DNA of 64,000 bases. Source: Bradyrhizobium sp. CCGUVB1N3 (lineage in GTDB: Bacteria; Pseudomonadota; Alphaproteobacteria; Rhizobiales; Xanthobacteraceae). This document shows, piece by piece, positions 8,481 to 17,485 of the stretch. The position numbers and the translations under genes are program-made. Below the pieces are notes generated by a model. It saw only the letters and a list, made by a program, of their open reading frames with translations, searched no databases and was not told the origin of the DNA. The stretch spans positions 3,100,001 to 3,164,000 of the forward strand of contig NZ_JANADR010000001.1 of NCBI RefSeq assembly GCF_024199925.1. The letters are read 5' to 3'. How positions within the stretch are numbered: position 1 is the first letter of the stretch; every line of letters begins with the position of its first letter.

Positions 8481-9125
8481 TCACCAAACATAAGGGACCA
8501 ATCTCCAACGCGATGCTTCGTAGCTGGAATACTCAGGGCAAGTGCGCCGAAGCAGATCTTCTTCGTAAAGAATTCGGCAGACTTGAACGCCGATATGCAG
8601 GACCAGCACGATCACCGTGAGCGGCGTCAGATATTGCAGCACCACGCCCACGATCACGATCTCTTCCGCGAAGTAGAGCGGATGCTTGATCCATCGATAG
8701 GGACCGCTCTGCACCACCGAACGCGCCTGCGGCACCAGGCTGAACGACCGCCCCAGGTGTCGGATGGTGACAAGCATCATGACCAGGCCGATCAGCACGC
8801 AAGCGGTCGACAGCAGATTCGGCAACGCCTCGTCGGTCTTGCCGAAGAAGGAGATCGTCCACGGCATATAAGAGCCGACGAATGCAGCTATTCTTGGCAT
8901 GACCCCGTCCGCATGCGCCTTTGCCGGTGACCTGCTCAGGATCAACACCGCCAGAAGCATGTAGAAGATGGCAAGGCAAAAACTCGACAGAAGCGACGGC
9001 CAGGGATCGGTAAATGACCCAATTCTAATGGCGACGCAAAGTGTCAGCAACAAGAACCACATGCTGCCGAGCAGTTGCATCATCCACTCGTACGACCGGC
9101 TTCTCGACAGGGTCACTGTGCTCAT
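8481..9125 (-). CDS. Isoprenylcysteine carboxyl methyltransferase-like membrane protein
   Basis: A 214-residue protein with about five membrane segments. It has the ICMT/phospholipid methyltransferase signature: GPYRWIKHPLYFAEE near residues 139-153 and the C-terminal EEDLLRRTCPEYSSYEA...LVPYVW. The family transfers methyl groups from SAM to small membrane-proximal targets. The gene lies 3 bp after tadC and before the TadE genes, inside the pilus operon. Prenylated proteins are not expected here. The tad prepilin peptidase lacks an N-methyltransferase domain, so this protein could methylate the processed pilin N-terminus; that is a hypothesis. Confidence 0.75.
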   Translation of the reverse strand: MSTVTLSRSRSYEWMMQLLGSMWFLLLTLCVAIRIGSFTDPWPSLLSSFCLAIFYMLLAVLILSRSPAKAHADGVMPRIAAFVGSYMPWTISFFGKTDEALPNLLSTACVLIGLVMMLVTIRHLGRSFSLVPQARSVVQSGPYRWIKHPLYFAEEIVIVGVVLQYLTPLTVIVLVLHIGVQVCRILYEEDLLRRTCPEYSSYEASRWRLVPYVW

Positions 9126-9128
9126 GGC

Positions 9129-10040
9129 TTACTTCACCGAGATGCTGGAGAATGTACGCACGAGGTGCAGAAACGGACTTCCGCCCAAAATGATGAACAT
9201 GGCTGGAAGCATGAACAACACCATCGGAATGGTCAGCTTGGCGCCCAGCTTGTGCGCTCTTTCCTCCAGGTTGGTAATGCGTTCCCGCCTGAGGTCGATA
9301 GCGATGCTGCGGAGAGCCTGGCTCAGGGGCGTTCCGTATTGCAGGCTTTGGCTTACCATGGTGCCGAACCGGCGAAGTCCTTCTGACGTAGATGCCAATT
9401 TCTCGAAGGCCTCGCTGCGATTTGGCAATATCCGGAGATCATCAAGAAGGCCGTACAAAACCCGGGCCATGGCAGGATTGGTCCGTTTCATTTCTTCCGC
9501 TACGCGTTCCAGCGCGCTCTCCAGACCCATTCCCGCTTCGCTGCAGACAACCAGCAAGTCGATCATATCCGGCGTGCCTAGCCGAATGCCGGCATTGAAA
9601 CGCCGTCTCAGCACCAACAGGATCAACCGCGGCCCCACAATTCCGATCACCACGCCAATGAGACTGAAGACCAGCACATCGGTCAGTGGCTTCCCAAGAA
9701 GCTGCGCAACAAACAGGGCAATGATCGGGAATAAGAACATGCTGACGGTTTTGACACCGATCCAGATCGACAAGGCCCGATGAGGATTCAAGCCCGACGA
9801 TTGAACGATCGTTCGGAGCTGGTCCAGATTTTCCGCAGAGTAGAAGCGCCGATACCGCGCGCCGAGCGACGAAAGCCAACTGGTGATGTCCTGGATGGGC
9901 GCGGACCGGCCAGGAACGCCCAACACGGCATTTGACACCCGTATGTTCAACACACGAATGTGCAGTTCGTGGATGATCAACACGAAGGTCGCAGTCGCAA
10001 GTACTATGGCGAGGGCCACCAAACTGAGACCGAAAGTCAT
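9129..10040 (-). CDS. tadC: Tad inner-membrane platform protein TadC
   Basis: About 303 residues, type II secretion F-domain family. The N-terminal hydrophobic segment is followed by soluble helices and the F-domain with DLLVVCSEAGMGLESALERVA around residues 170-190. C-terminal membrane helices contain KLTIPMVLFMLPAMFIILGG. TadC pairs with TadB to form the platform driven by the CpaF ATPase. I chose the ATG at 10040, which overlaps the tadB stop as ATGA, over the longer frame starting inside tadB. Confidence 0.9.
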   Translation of the reverse strand: MTFGLSLVALAIVLATATFVLIIHELHIRVLNIRVSNAVLGVPGRSAPIQDITSWLSSLGARYRRFYSAENLDQLRTIVQSSGLNPHRALSIWIGVKTVSMFLFPIIALFVAQLLGKPLTDVLVFSLIGVVIGIVGPRLILLVLRRRFNAGIRLGTPDMIDLLVVCSEAGMGLESALERVAEEMKRTNPAMARVLYGLLDDLRILPNRSEAFEKLASTSEGLRRFGTMVSQSLQYGTPLSQALRSIAIDLRRERITNLEERAHKLGAKLTIPMVLFMLPAMFIILGGSPFLHLVRTFSSISVK

Positions 10041-10966
10041 AGCGCTGTTTCCCTTCTGACCATCCAACGGATCACAAGGGACCCGACAATCACCGAGGCT
10101 GCTGCGTAAGCCAGCAGCCTGTTTCCGGTCGGATCATAGATCAGCAGATCGACTGTTTGCGGATTGATCAGGTATAGTAACCCACCGACAATGACGGGCG
10201 ACAATGAAAGCGCGCGCGAGGAAAAGATCACCTCTCCGGCCAGAGCCTTCGCGCGAGCAGCGAGCGCAACACGCTGCCTCACGGTATCTCCCAATGTTTG
10301 CAAGGTTTCGGTCAAACTGCCACCTGACTTCAGCTGGACTGCGAGCGTGACCGCAAAGATCCCATACTCCGCCACTTGCGTTCGTTGATAGACGGCTTCG
10401 ACGGCCTCCTCTGGAGGTCTCCCCATACTCACTTCGCTGCAGACGATGGCGAACTGCCCAGCCGTTGGTTGCGGCATCTCGCGAGCAATGGTGCGAAATG
10501 CTTCAGTCACGGGTAACCCGGATCGAACAGTACTCGTCACCAGCTGGATCGTGTCAGGCAGCTGTCGAAACAGTTGACTGGTGAGGCGATGCCGCTGCCA
10601 TCCAAACAGACCTCGCACCACCGAAATCGCTACAATTACTGCCACCGGATACGCATAGAGGCTGGGAAAATCCAGCACGCTATTGGCATAAAGGATTGCG
10701 GCTGCTGCGATCGCACCGGCAAACAGCACGTATGCGGGGTGGCAAACGTAAGCGATCCCGGCCTCGTAACTGACGATGCGGAAGACAAACTGCCAGCGGG
10801 ATCCGGCCTCTAGCCGGCGAATGGAGGGCAGGTTCGCCGAATCTGAAACTGGCAGAGCTATCGCTACCTGACGATCGATGCGTCGTTGTCGTGCGTCGAG
10901 CCACAAACTTAAGGCTGCTGCACATGTCAGGAGCACGAGGTCAAAGGTGGTCAAAAACTCCGACAT
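10037..10966 (-). CDS. tadB: Tad inner-membrane platform protein TadB
   Basis: A 309-residue F-domain protein. Membrane segments near residues 8-25 and 75-110 precede the cytoplasmic domain with LPDTIQLVTSTVRSGLPVTEAF and IVCSEVSMGRPPEEAV, followed by two C-terminal helices. It is the partner of TadC. The start codon shares a base with the cpaF stop (TAATG), and the stop overlaps the tadC start, so cpaF-tadB-tadC are translationally coupled, as expected for subunits of one machine. Confidence 0.9.
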   Translation of the reverse strand: MSEFLTTFDLVLLTCAAALSLWLDARQRRIDRQVAIALPVSDSANLPSIRRLEAGSRWQFVFRIVSYEAGIAYVCHPAYVLFAGAIAAAAILYANSVLDFPSLYAYPVAVIVAISVVRGLFGWQRHRLTSQLFRQLPDTIQLVTSTVRSGLPVTEAFRTIAREMPQPTAGQFAIVCSEVSMGRPPEEAVEAVYQRTQVAEYGIFAVTLAVQLKSGGSLTETLQTLGDTVRQRVALAARAKALAGEVIFSSRALSLSPVIVGGLLYLINPQTVDLLIYDPTGNRLLAYAAASVIVGSLVIRWMVRRETAL

Positions 10967-12387
10967 TATAGTTGCCTCATAGCCTCGGCCCAGGCTCGAT
11001 CAAGCCCATAATAGGTAAGACGGCTCTTGAATTTTGGGACCGCGTTCGTGGACCTGTAGGTGCCCGATATCCGTCCGTGAACATCCTCGTGTTCGTACTC
11101 GAACGCCGCGATGTCATTGGTGGTGATCACCTCGCCTTCCAGCCCGATCACCTCGCTGATCTGGATAACGCGACGCTGTCCATCCCGCATGCGTTCGACC
11201 TGCACGATGAGATCCAGCGCAGCGACGATCTGAGACCTGATCGCCCGCAGCGGCAGGTTTGGCTGTCCCATCTGCACCATGTTTTCAATACGGGTCATTG
11301 CATCGCGGGCGCTGTTCGCATGCACCGTCGAGATCGAACCATCATGGCCGGTGTTCATCGCTTGCAGCATGTCAAACGCTTCAGCGCCGCGCACCTCGCC
11401 GACGACGATCCGGTCAGGACGCATGCGTAGCGCATTCCACACCAGATCGCGTTGTGTCACCTGCCCCGTGCCTTCGAGGCTGGGGGGCCGCGTCTCCAGG
11501 CTGATCACGTGCGGCTGTTGAAGCTGCAACTCTGCGGCGTCCTCGATGGTGACGATGCGCTCACTGTGATCGATGAACTGGCTCAGGGCGTTCAACAGCG
11601 TCGTCTTGCCGGAACCGGTGCCGCCAGAGACCAGAATATTGAGCCGGGATCGGGCGGCAATCTCCAGCAATTGTCCCATGGCCGCGGTCACCGAGCCGTT
11701 CTGGATCATCCCGGCCATGTCCAAACGGCGACTTGGAAATTTTCGGATGGATATGCAGGGGCTATGGATCGCGAGCGGCGGGAAGATGATGTTGACCCGG
11801 CTGCCGTCAGGCAGGCGGCAATCCACCATCGGACTGGATTCGTCCACTCGGCGCCCGACTTGCGCGGCAATTTTCTGCGCCACCGAGGCGATATGATCAT
11901 TGTCGCGGAATCGCACCGCGATCCGTTCCAGCTTGCCGCTTCGCTCGACATAAACGTTACTCGGCCCGTTGACCATGATGTCGTTGATCGATTGATCCAG
12001 CAGAAGCGGACGCAGCGGCCCGTAGCCGGTCATGTCGTCTGCAATCTCGTCCGCCAGCTGAAACTGCTCGCGGCCTGACAGTTCGAGCCGTTCCTCGTTG
12101 GCGATTCCGTGGATGATTTCCTCGATCTGCCGCCGAAGAACATCGCGCGAAACAGTTGCGGCCACCGACGGCTCAATCTGCTCGATGACCCGTTCGCGCA
12201 GCGAAGCCGGCATCGCGGGGCGCTGAATCGTAGATTCGTCGCGTCTCGGCGTCGATGCAGGCGAGCTTGGCGCCGGCAAGCTCGGCGTCGACGCAGGCAA
12301 GCTTGGCATCAATGCAGGCAAACGAGCTGGCGTGTCGTCTTCGCGCCTACCAAATGTCTTCGTCACCCGAGCAGCCTCCTCAACCAT
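10966..12387 (-). CDS. cpaF: Tad secretion ATPase CpaF/TadA
   Basis: A 473-residue hexameric traffic ATPase powering Flp pilus assembly. A Pro/Ser-rich N-terminus (residues 20-50, repeats of LPA-S-TPS) precedes the N-terminal domain with [11 protein letters not shown] and DIMVNGP. The ATPase core follows: Walker [15 protein letters not shown] near residue 258, an Asp box [12 protein letters not shown], Walker [14 protein letters not shown] and a His box [16 protein letters not shown]. All key residues are present. Its start lies 24 bp inside the end of cpaE, so the two genes overlap. Confidence 0.95.
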   Translation of the reverse strand: MVEEAARVTKTFGRREDDTPARLPALMPSLPASTPSLPAPSSPASTPRRDESTIQRPAMPASLRERVIEQIEPSVAATVSRDVLRRQIEEIIHGIANEERLELSGREQFQLADEIADDMTGYGPLRPLLLDQSINDIMVNGPSNVYVERSGKLERIAVRFRDNDHIASVAQKIAAQVGRRVDESSPMVDCRLPDGSRVNIIFPPLAIHSPCISIRKFPSRRLDMAGMIQNGSVTAAMGQLLEIAARSRLNILVSGGTGSGKTTLLNALSQFIDHSERIVTIEDAAELQLQQPHVISLETRPPSLEGTGQVTQRDLVWNALRMRPDRIVVGEVRGAEAFDMLQAMNTGHDGSISTVHANSARDAMTRIENMVQMGQPNLPLRAIRSQIVAALDLIVQVERMRDGQRRVIQISEVIGLEGEVITTNDIAAFEYEHEDVHGRISGTYRSTNAVPKFKSRLTYYGLDRAWAEAMRQL

Positions 12388-13571
12388 CCCTTCCGTTCGG
12401 CACCGACGCCTGCGATCTCCCGGACAATTGGGGCGAGGTGACGTCGCAACCCTCGTACGTGCTTGAGAGCCGGAATTCCGAGATTGACCGCTTGGGTCAT
12501 CCCCTTGCCGAGATCGGGAATCACCATGTCGGGTTCTGCGCCCAAGGCCTTGACAATCGTATCCCTGGGAAGGCCGCCGGGACGATCGGCGCGATTGAGC
12601 AAAGTAAACACGCGATCCTTGCCGGCGATGTTGGTGACGGCCGCGCGAAGTGCATGGGCGTTGCGCAGTCCGGTCACTTCCGCTTCCAGCAGCACCAGCA
12701 CGTGGCGAGAAAGAGTGATCACCGGATGGATGGATGGCGGAAACGGGACTGGAACATCGACCACGACGTAATTGAACCGTTGGCGGAGCAGACCCAGCAC
12801 GTGTCTCACTCCCGCCTCAGTAATGTTCAGCTGCGCATCCAGGTCCTCGTCGGCGGAAATGAGGCAAACTCGCTCGTTGACATCAATAGCCGCGCGTTCG
12901 AGGAACAACGTGTCCGCCCGCATCGGGTTCTCCAAGGCGATGCGCAGCCCAGGTCCAGGCTGAACACCCAACATTACGGCTGTTTCGCCGCCTTGCAGAT
13001 GAAGGTCGAGCAGCGCGACCTTGGCCTTGGTGGTCTCGGCCAGCTGCAGCGCGAGATTGATGGCGATACTCGTTGCGCCGGCACCGCCCTGCGCACCACA
13101 GATCGAGATCACATGCCCGCCACGATCGGTGGGACCGGGCGCCACGTCGCCAAGCAACTTCGGGCGCAGCTGGTCTAGCACCATATCGCGCGTAAGCGGC
13201 CTCGGCAGATACTCGGTCAAGCCGATTTCCATAAGCTCGCGGTAGAAGGTGATCTCCTTGCTCTCACCGATCAGAGCCACCCGGACATCGGGTGGGCAGA
13301 CGCCGGCCAACCTTTCCAGTTCGGTAAATGGATCATCGATTCCACTGATGTCCGTCACCAACGCGAATAACTCGGTGTCGGTCTCGAGCATCTTTATGGC
13401 ATTACGGATCGTGCCACGCCTGATCGACAAGTTGCTGCCTTCGAGGCCTTTGCGCAGAGCCGCTGCACTAAGCTCGTCATTCACGAAACAGACGATTCGA
13501 TTGCGCGTTGCAACCGACGGAGATTCTTCGGACGAACTGACGACTGCCATATTTACGTTTACGCTCACCAC
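12363..13571 (-). CDS. cpaE: Pilus assembly localisation protein CpaE/TadZ
   Basis: A 402-residue protein with an N-terminal receiver-like domain (residues 25-130) and a C-terminal MinD/ParA-type ATPase domain. The P-loop reads GAQGGAGATSIAINL, lacking the usual first Lys of the deviant Walker A and the terminal Lys, as in other atypical CpaE/TadZ proteins. VVVDVPVPF marks the Walker B region. CpaE places the pilus machine at the cell pole. The first codon is GTG, with GGGAGG just upstream; a second GTG at 13568 or ATG at 13550 could also serve. The 8-bp gap to cpaB indicates one operon. Confidence 0.88.
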   Translation of the reverse strand: MVSVNVNMAVVSSSEESPSVATRNRIVCFVNDELSAAALRKGLEGSNLSIRRGTIRNAIKMLETDTELFALVTDISGIDDPFTELERLAGVCPPDVRVALIGESKEITFYRELMEIGLTEYLPRPLTRDMVLDQLRPKLLGDVAPGPTDRGGHVISICGAQGGAGATSIAINLALQLAETTKAKVALLDLHLQGGETAVMLGVQPGPGLRIALENPMRADTLFLERAAIDVNERVCLISADEDLDAQLNITEAGVRHVLGLLRQRFNYVVVDVPVPFPPSIHPVITLSRHVLVLLEAEVTGLRNAHALRAAVTNIAGKDRVFTLLNRADRPGGLPRDTIVKALGAEPDMVIPDLGKGMTQAVNLGIPALKHVRGLRRHLAPIVREIAGVGAERKGWLRRLLG

Positions 13572-13579
13572 TGCCTCCC

Positions 13580-14494
13580 TTACCGACGTGACGACACGGC
13601 CGACGCGAGCGGCGCTGACGGGGCAATCGCCGGCAGCACGTCGCCGCTCAACAGCGTGCGCGTGTTCCCTGTATCGTCTCGCCTGACTGAGTATTTCGTA
13701 CCGCTGTTGCGCGCATAAACCACCACCGTCGCGGCCGTGTCTCCTGTATCCTGTCGATCGACCGCTGACCGTACGGCCAAGGTGAGCTTTCCGAGCACTG
13801 CTGCGACCGTGACTTTCTTGACCTGCTCTGGCGCAAGCTGCAACGATACGGTACGCGCTACCTTCCCGGCCGTGGCGTTGCTGGCTGAGCCACCTTGCAC
13901 GATCTCCTGGTCAATCGCGACAATTCGAACGTTGTGAACAACGGTTTCGCTCAGCGTGCCATGCTGTTGATCGGGATTTCTCTTGTCGTCGTTCGCTGCT
14001 GTCGATTCCTGGGTCATCACGACATCCACATAGTCACCCGGCCAGATCAGGCCCGAGACACCAGACGCGGCGTCAACGTTGATGCTGATGGCACGGCTAT
14101 CGGGTGCCAGGACGGTGGCGAGAAAACCCCGTTCCCGCGGGCGCAATATGTCCTTTGATGTGACGGGACTGCCGGTGTCGAGAAAGTTGCGAACCAGAGC
14201 TCCGCGAAGTCCGATCTTGGCGTCGGCCGTATCAAGGATTGCCCCTGCAGGAGCACCATCCGACGCTGGCACCGAGCGTACTGTGAAATCCTCATCGCGG
14301 GCCAGCGTCCCTCTCGGTAGCGGACGTGCCGCGACCAAGTACGCTACAGCGGGAGGCGGCTCCGGCGCCTTCTCCGCGACCTGTACGACCGCGACCTGTT
14401 CTTTCGGCAGAACCATGTTGTAGGCAATAAGCCCGAGCGCAGCGGTCGCGAGCAAAAACACCATGATGATCGAGAGACGCAAAGTGGATGACAT
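13580..14494 (-). CDS. cpaB: Flp pilus assembly protein CpaB/RcpC
   Basis: About 304 residues. An N-terminal membrane anchor (LRLSIIMVFLLATAALGLIA) is followed by an SAF domain near residues 50-110 (ARPLPRGTLARDEDFTVRSV) and the RcpC domain (ISINVDAASGVSGLIWPGDYVDVV). CpaB proteins modulate the secretin and bind in the periplasm. The ATG at 14494 has AGGA eight bases upstream and lies one base from the cpaA stop, making it better than the longer frame starting at 14545. Confidence 0.9.
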   Translation of the reverse strand: MSSTLRLSIIMVFLLATAALGLIAYNMVLPKEQVAVVQVAEKAPEPPPAVAYLVAARPLPRGTLARDEDFTVRSVPASDGAPAGAILDTADAKIGLRGALVRNFLDTGSPVTSKDILRPRERGFLATVLAPDSRAISINVDAASGVSGLIWPGDYVDVVMTQESTAANDDKRNPDQQHGTLSETVVHNVRIVAIDQEIVQGGSASNATAGKVARTVSLQLAPEQVKKVTVAAVLGKLTLAVRSAVDRQDTGDTAATVVVYARNSGTKYSVRRDDTGNTRTLLSGDVLPAIAPSAPLASAVSSRR

Positions 14495-14495
14495 G

Positions 14496-15002
14496 TCAAA
14501 GTCCTTTGCTGAAAATGGCCCAGATACCGCCGCACGCGATGGCAACCCCGTAAGGCAGCGGTGCCTGTCGCAAATGGCGCCAACGCTCTATCGAGTAGAC
14601 GCGGCGTACGAGCGACGATCCGGCGGGCGCCAGCCTGGGATATGGCAGCATGCGCATCATCAGATGCACCAGGGCAAGAACGCCGCCGGCAAGCGCGGTT
14701 ATGGTCAACAACTGAATCACACCCGTCAGCGGGAGACCAACCGCTAATGCGACCAGCAGCTTGACGTCACCGCCGCCAATCCATCCCCGCTGGTATATGA
14801 CCAGCAGCAGCAGCAACAGGATTGTTGCGGCGATTAGCGATTCGGCAACTTGCATCGGGCTGGTAAATTGACTGGCGATTCCGAGCAGCGCCAGCGCCAC
14901 ACAAATTTCATTTCGGATCAATCGTGTCGCGATATCGATCGTTGCGACATACAGCAACAACAGGATTTCCAGAAACGAGGTTATGGGAACAATCCAATTC
15001 AT
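14496..15002 (-). CDS. cpaA: Flp prepilin peptidase CpaA/TadV
   Basis: A 168-residue polytopic aspartic protease of the A24A family. The catalytic aspartates are D23 (ATIDIATRLIRNE) and D79 in the invariant GGGDVK motif at residues 76-81. It cleaves the short leader of Flp pilins and TadE/F pseudopilins. The family lacks the N-methyltransferase domain of PilD, which matters for the methyltransferase-like gene nearby. It is separated from the pilin genes by about 117 bp containing a strong hairpin, so it is probably expressed below pilin level. Confidence 0.92.
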   Translation of the reverse strand: MNWIVPITSFLEILLLLYVATIDIATRLIRNEICVALALLGIASQFTSPMQVAESLIAATILLLLLLVIYQRGWIGGGDVKLLVALAVGLPLTGVIQLLTITALAGGVLALVHLMMRMLPYPRLAPAGSSLVRRVYSIERWRHLRQAPLPYGVAIACGGIWAIFSKGL

Positions 15003-15076
15003 GAAATGCAGGCCTCAAAAACGCGAGGGCACATCAACAAACCTAAAGTGGGGTCACATAAAAAACTTTAAGAAGC

Positions 15077-15102
15077 GGAGGGCACATTCCGATGCCCCCT
15101 CC
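15077..15102 (-). terminator. Hairpin after the first Flp pilin gene
   Basis: GGAGGGCA and TGCCCCCTCC pair around a short CATTCCGA loop, just beyond the pilin stop at 15120. It is nearly identical to the hairpin after the other pilin gene at 15432. No T-run follows, so it may be an attenuator or RNA-end stabiliser letting a little transcript reach cpaA and the rest of the operon. Confidence 0.5.
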
Positions 15103-15119
15103 GGCGTCAGATAGGCGTA

Positions 15120-15329
15120 TTACACGGCCGCAGTGAAGGCGGCGGTGATAGTGGTGATCCCGGTAGCCAACGCCGTCGCGATAGCACCACCTGCTCCCGT
15201 ACCGAACGCAGCAGCCACTGCGCCGATGATACAAGCGGCGACGATAATGTACTCGAACGACACCACGCCGTTCTGATCCGTGCGCAGGTTCTTCAAAGCT
15301 TCGGCGGTCTTGATGTAATAGTTCAACAT
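15120..15329 (-). CDS. flp: Flp/Fap-type major pilin, copy 1
   Basis: A 69-residue Flp pilin. The leader MLNYYIKTAEALKNLRTDQNG is cleaved after Gly21, giving a mature start VVSFEY with Glu at +5 and Tyr at +6, the Flp hallmark. The hydrophobic helix VAACIIGAVAAAFG follows, then a Gly/Ala/Thr tail. The ATG at 15329 has AAGGA upstream; the longer frame adds non-leader sequence. It is almost identical to copy 2, 355 bp away, including flanking DNA, so the pair arose by tandem duplication. Confidence 0.95.
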   Translation of the reverse strand: MLNYYIKTAEALKNLRTDQNGVVSFEYIIVAACIIGAVAAAFGTGAGGAIATALATGITTITAAFTAAV

Positions 15330-15431
15330 GGGAGACAATCCTTCTTGCAAGACGAACCACAACTACTAACCCTGGCAGACATTGCCGCGCTTCCAACTGC
15401 GTACAATTCAGGTGGGAGGCACATTTTAAGT

Positions 15432-15458
15432 GGGAGGCACATTCCGATGCCCCCCTCC
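15432..15458 (-). terminator. Hairpin after the second Flp pilin gene
   Basis: GGGAGGCA pairs with TGCCCCCC/TCC across CATTCCGA, mirroring the hairpin at 15077-15102. A 14-base direct repeat GTGGGAGGCACATT occurs at 15411 and 15430. It lies between the two pilin genes, so it probably tempers read-through from the upstream to the downstream pilin. Confidence 0.5.
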
Positions 15459-15474
15459 GGGTCAGATAGCCGTA

Positions 15475-15684
15475 TTACACGGCCGCAGTGAACGCGGCTG
15501 TGATAGTGGTGATCCCGGTAGTCAGCGCCGTCTTGATGGCACCACCAGCTCCGGTACCGAACGCAGCAGACACTGCGCCGATGATGCAAGCCGCGACAAT
15601 GATGTACTCGAACGACACAACGCCGTCCTGGTCCGTGCGCAGATGCTTCAACGCTTTCCTAGTCTCGAAATAGTACTTCAACAT
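15475..15684 (-). CDS. flp: Flp/Fap-type major pilin, copy 2
   Basis: A 69-residue Flp pilin, first gene of the tad operon. The leader MLKYYFETRKALKHLRTDQDG is cleaved before VVSFEY. The hydrophobic core is VAACIIGAVSAAFG and the tail is the same as in copy 1. The two copies differ mainly in the leader and at a few mature positions (such as Lys in GGAIKTALTTG), so one may be preferred or they may co-assemble. GAAGGGG lies 8-14 bases before the ATG at 15684. The main operon promoter should be upstream. Confidence 0.95.
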   Translation of the reverse strand: MLKYYFETRKALKHLRTDQDGVVSFEYIIVAACIIGAVSAAFGTGAGGAIKTALTTGITTITAAFTAAV

Positions 15685-16251
15685 CGTAAAACCCCTTCTT
15701 TGAAGATGAATTTGCACTTCTCCGGCAGGTGAAAGCCGGTGCCAACGCGTGCATTTATAGCGTGGCGAACATCACGGCGGCTGTGATTTCCGGGAGTAGC
15801 CCGAAATTGCCGAGTATTCCCGACCTAGGTGCTTCGCGATGTTTGCGCCGCAAGCCTTGAGTTCGCCGCGCTTCGCTCAACGTGTGTAAGGCCTTCACGG
15901 AATGGCGAAAACTTCACTCGGGGTGGATGACGAATTGAGATGCAAGTCTCGTTGAACACAACCTCCGCAGCAGTTAACCAAAGGCTGAGAACAGTCCTTC
16001 CCCAGTAAACATACGGGCTCTGCGTAGCGGCGTTGGACAGGAGAAAGTGGCAAGCACAAAGTAAACGACGCTCGTTACACTTCGATCTATTGCAATGGTG
16101 AAGGATGTTGCGGCGCAAAGCGGAGCGTCTTTGCAGAGCGACCTTCCCTGCAGCGCGCATGCATGCGCCCGTCATGTCATGCGCACTATAGCACCACCAC
16201 TAACGGCGGCGTCGTGCTGGCGCTCCCATAGGGTGATGCGAGAGCGGCCGC
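15685..16251. other. Intergenic region upstream of the tad operon
   Basis: These 567 bp contain no protein-like frame. The tad operon promoter should lie in the part next to 15684, but I cannot identify a clear sigma-70 or sigma-54 box by eye. The composition is less GC-rich than the flanking genes. Confidence 0.5.
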
Positions 16252-16464
16252 CTAGTAGACGCACTGACGGACGTAATAGCCGTTCACCCGTATCCACTGG
16301 CACGGGCTCGGCGGAGGCTCCTTGATGATGGTGAAGCCGTGATAGTCGATGTTGGTTGGCGCGGTCAGGCCGCGCCAGAACACCGCATTCGCGTCGGACG
16401 GGCTCAGGGTCATCGCTGCCAAGAAACAGGCCAGGGCAGCACAGAGCGGAAAGAGTGTTCGCAT
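16252..16464 (-). CDS. Small secreted protein, hypothetical
   Basis: A 70-residue protein with signal peptide MRTLFPLCAALACFLAAM and cleavage likely near SDANA. The mature part of about 45 residues contains DYHGFTIIKEPPPSPCQWIRV and a C-terminal Cys (YYVRQCVY), so the two mature Cys may pair. The start at 16464 is preferred because upstream codons add nothing that looks like a leader. It stands alone between the tad operon and the aminotransferase; function unknown. Confidence 0.6.
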   Translation of the reverse strand: MRTLFPLCAALACFLAAMTLSPSDANAVFWRGLTAPTNIDYHGFTIIKEPPPSPCQWIRVNGYYVRQCVY

Positions 16465-16569
16465 CGTCGTTTTCCGGTTTGGAATTGCCTGCAGTCGCGC
16501 GCTCATCCTGATTGGTCCCGCGGAGGGTCGCAAGTCCTATCGCACCATCAGAAGGCCTGCGGGGAGCTC

Positions 16570-17457
16570 TCACGCCGCAAGCTTCACCCCGTGTGCGAAA
16601 TCCCAATACAGCTTTCGTGCACGCGCATAAAAGCGCCCGGGCATGAGTTGCCGGTCGTCGATCCGGATCACGGGCGCGACCTTGGCGAAATTGCCGGTCG
16701 AAAAGATCTCGTCCGCAATGACGAAATCCGAATAGCGTAACGTCGCCTCTATCACCGTGATGCCGTCACCGCGCAAAAGGTCGATCACGCGCTGCCGCGT
16801 GATTCCGTTCAGGAACGTGCCATTCGGCGCCGGCGTATAGACGACGCCGGCTTTCGCCATGAACACGTTGGAATTGCCGAACTCGGCGACGTTGCCGAGC
16901 ATATCCAGCATCAGGCAATTCTGGAAGCCACGCGAGGCGGCCTCCCTGAGCGCACGGGAGCTGTTCGGGTAAAGGCAGGAGGCCTTGACGTCGGCCGGCG
17001 CGCATTCGGCGGTCGGTCTGCGGAACGGCGACAGCGTAATCGCGCTGCCGACGGGCTCCGGGATCGGCGATTCGTAGATGCAAAGGCACCAGTCCGTCGT
17101 TTCCGGATCGAACAGCACGCCGCCGCCGACGCCGTTCTGCGGCCAGTACATCGGGCGGATGTAGAGTTCGGCGTTGGCCGGGAAGCGGGCGATACCTTCA
17201 CGCGCCAGTTCGAGCCACGTGCCGAGATCGACGATCGGTTTGAGGCCGAAGTTGAGCGCAGATTGATTGACGCGGGCGCAATGACGATCGAGGTCGGGCA
17301 TGACGCCTTCGAAGGCGCGCGCGCCATCGAACACAGTCGAGGCGAGCCAGAGCCCATGGGTGCGTGGCCCCATGATCGGCAAATTGCCCTCGTGCCACTC
17401 GCCTCGGAAGAATGTCCATGTCCTCGAATGGCTGACGGATTTGGTGTTGGGAACCAT
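16570..17457 (-). CDS. Branched-chain aminotransferase-like class IV PLP enzyme
   Basis: A 295-residue fold-type IV aminotransferase. K158 in ADVKASCLYPNSSRAL is the PLP Schiff-base Lys, and E192 lies in AEFGNSNVFM, the PLP N1 contact region. RGEWHEGNLPIMGPRTHGLW is the expected N-terminus. IlvE-type enzymes interconvert branched-chain amino and keto acids, but the relative could be a specialised transaminase. It closes the minus-strand operon with the aa:CP ligase, MetY and MetA, 28 bp after the acyltransferase gene, so it may act in that pathway and not in general metabolism. Confidence 0.85.
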   Translation of the reverse strand: MVPNTKSVSHSRTWTFFRGEWHEGNLPIMGPRTHGLWLASTVFDGARAFEGVMPDLDRHCARVNQSALNFGLKPIVDLGTWLELAREGIARFPANAELYIRPMYWPQNGVGGGVLFDPETTDWCLCIYESPIPEPVGSAITLSPFRRPTAECAPADVKASCLYPNSSRALREAASRGFQNCLMLDMLGNVAEFGNSNVFMAKAGVVYTPAPNGTFLNGITRQRVIDLLRGDGITVIEATLRYSDFVIADEIFSTGNFAKVAPVIRIDDRQLMPGRFYARARKLYWDFAHGVKLAA

Positions 17458-17485
17458 GACGAACCTCCATTCCGGGACGACTGAG

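Noticed and set aside
12255..13178. Long plus-strand frame opposite cpaE/cpaF
   Set aside because: It is antisense to two clear pilus genes and its composition (His, Gln, Arg rich) is that of a shadow frame.
15685..15780. Sigma-54 promoter before the Flp pilin operon
   Set aside because: A TGGCAC appears on the minus strand near 15740, but no TTGC is found at the required spacing.
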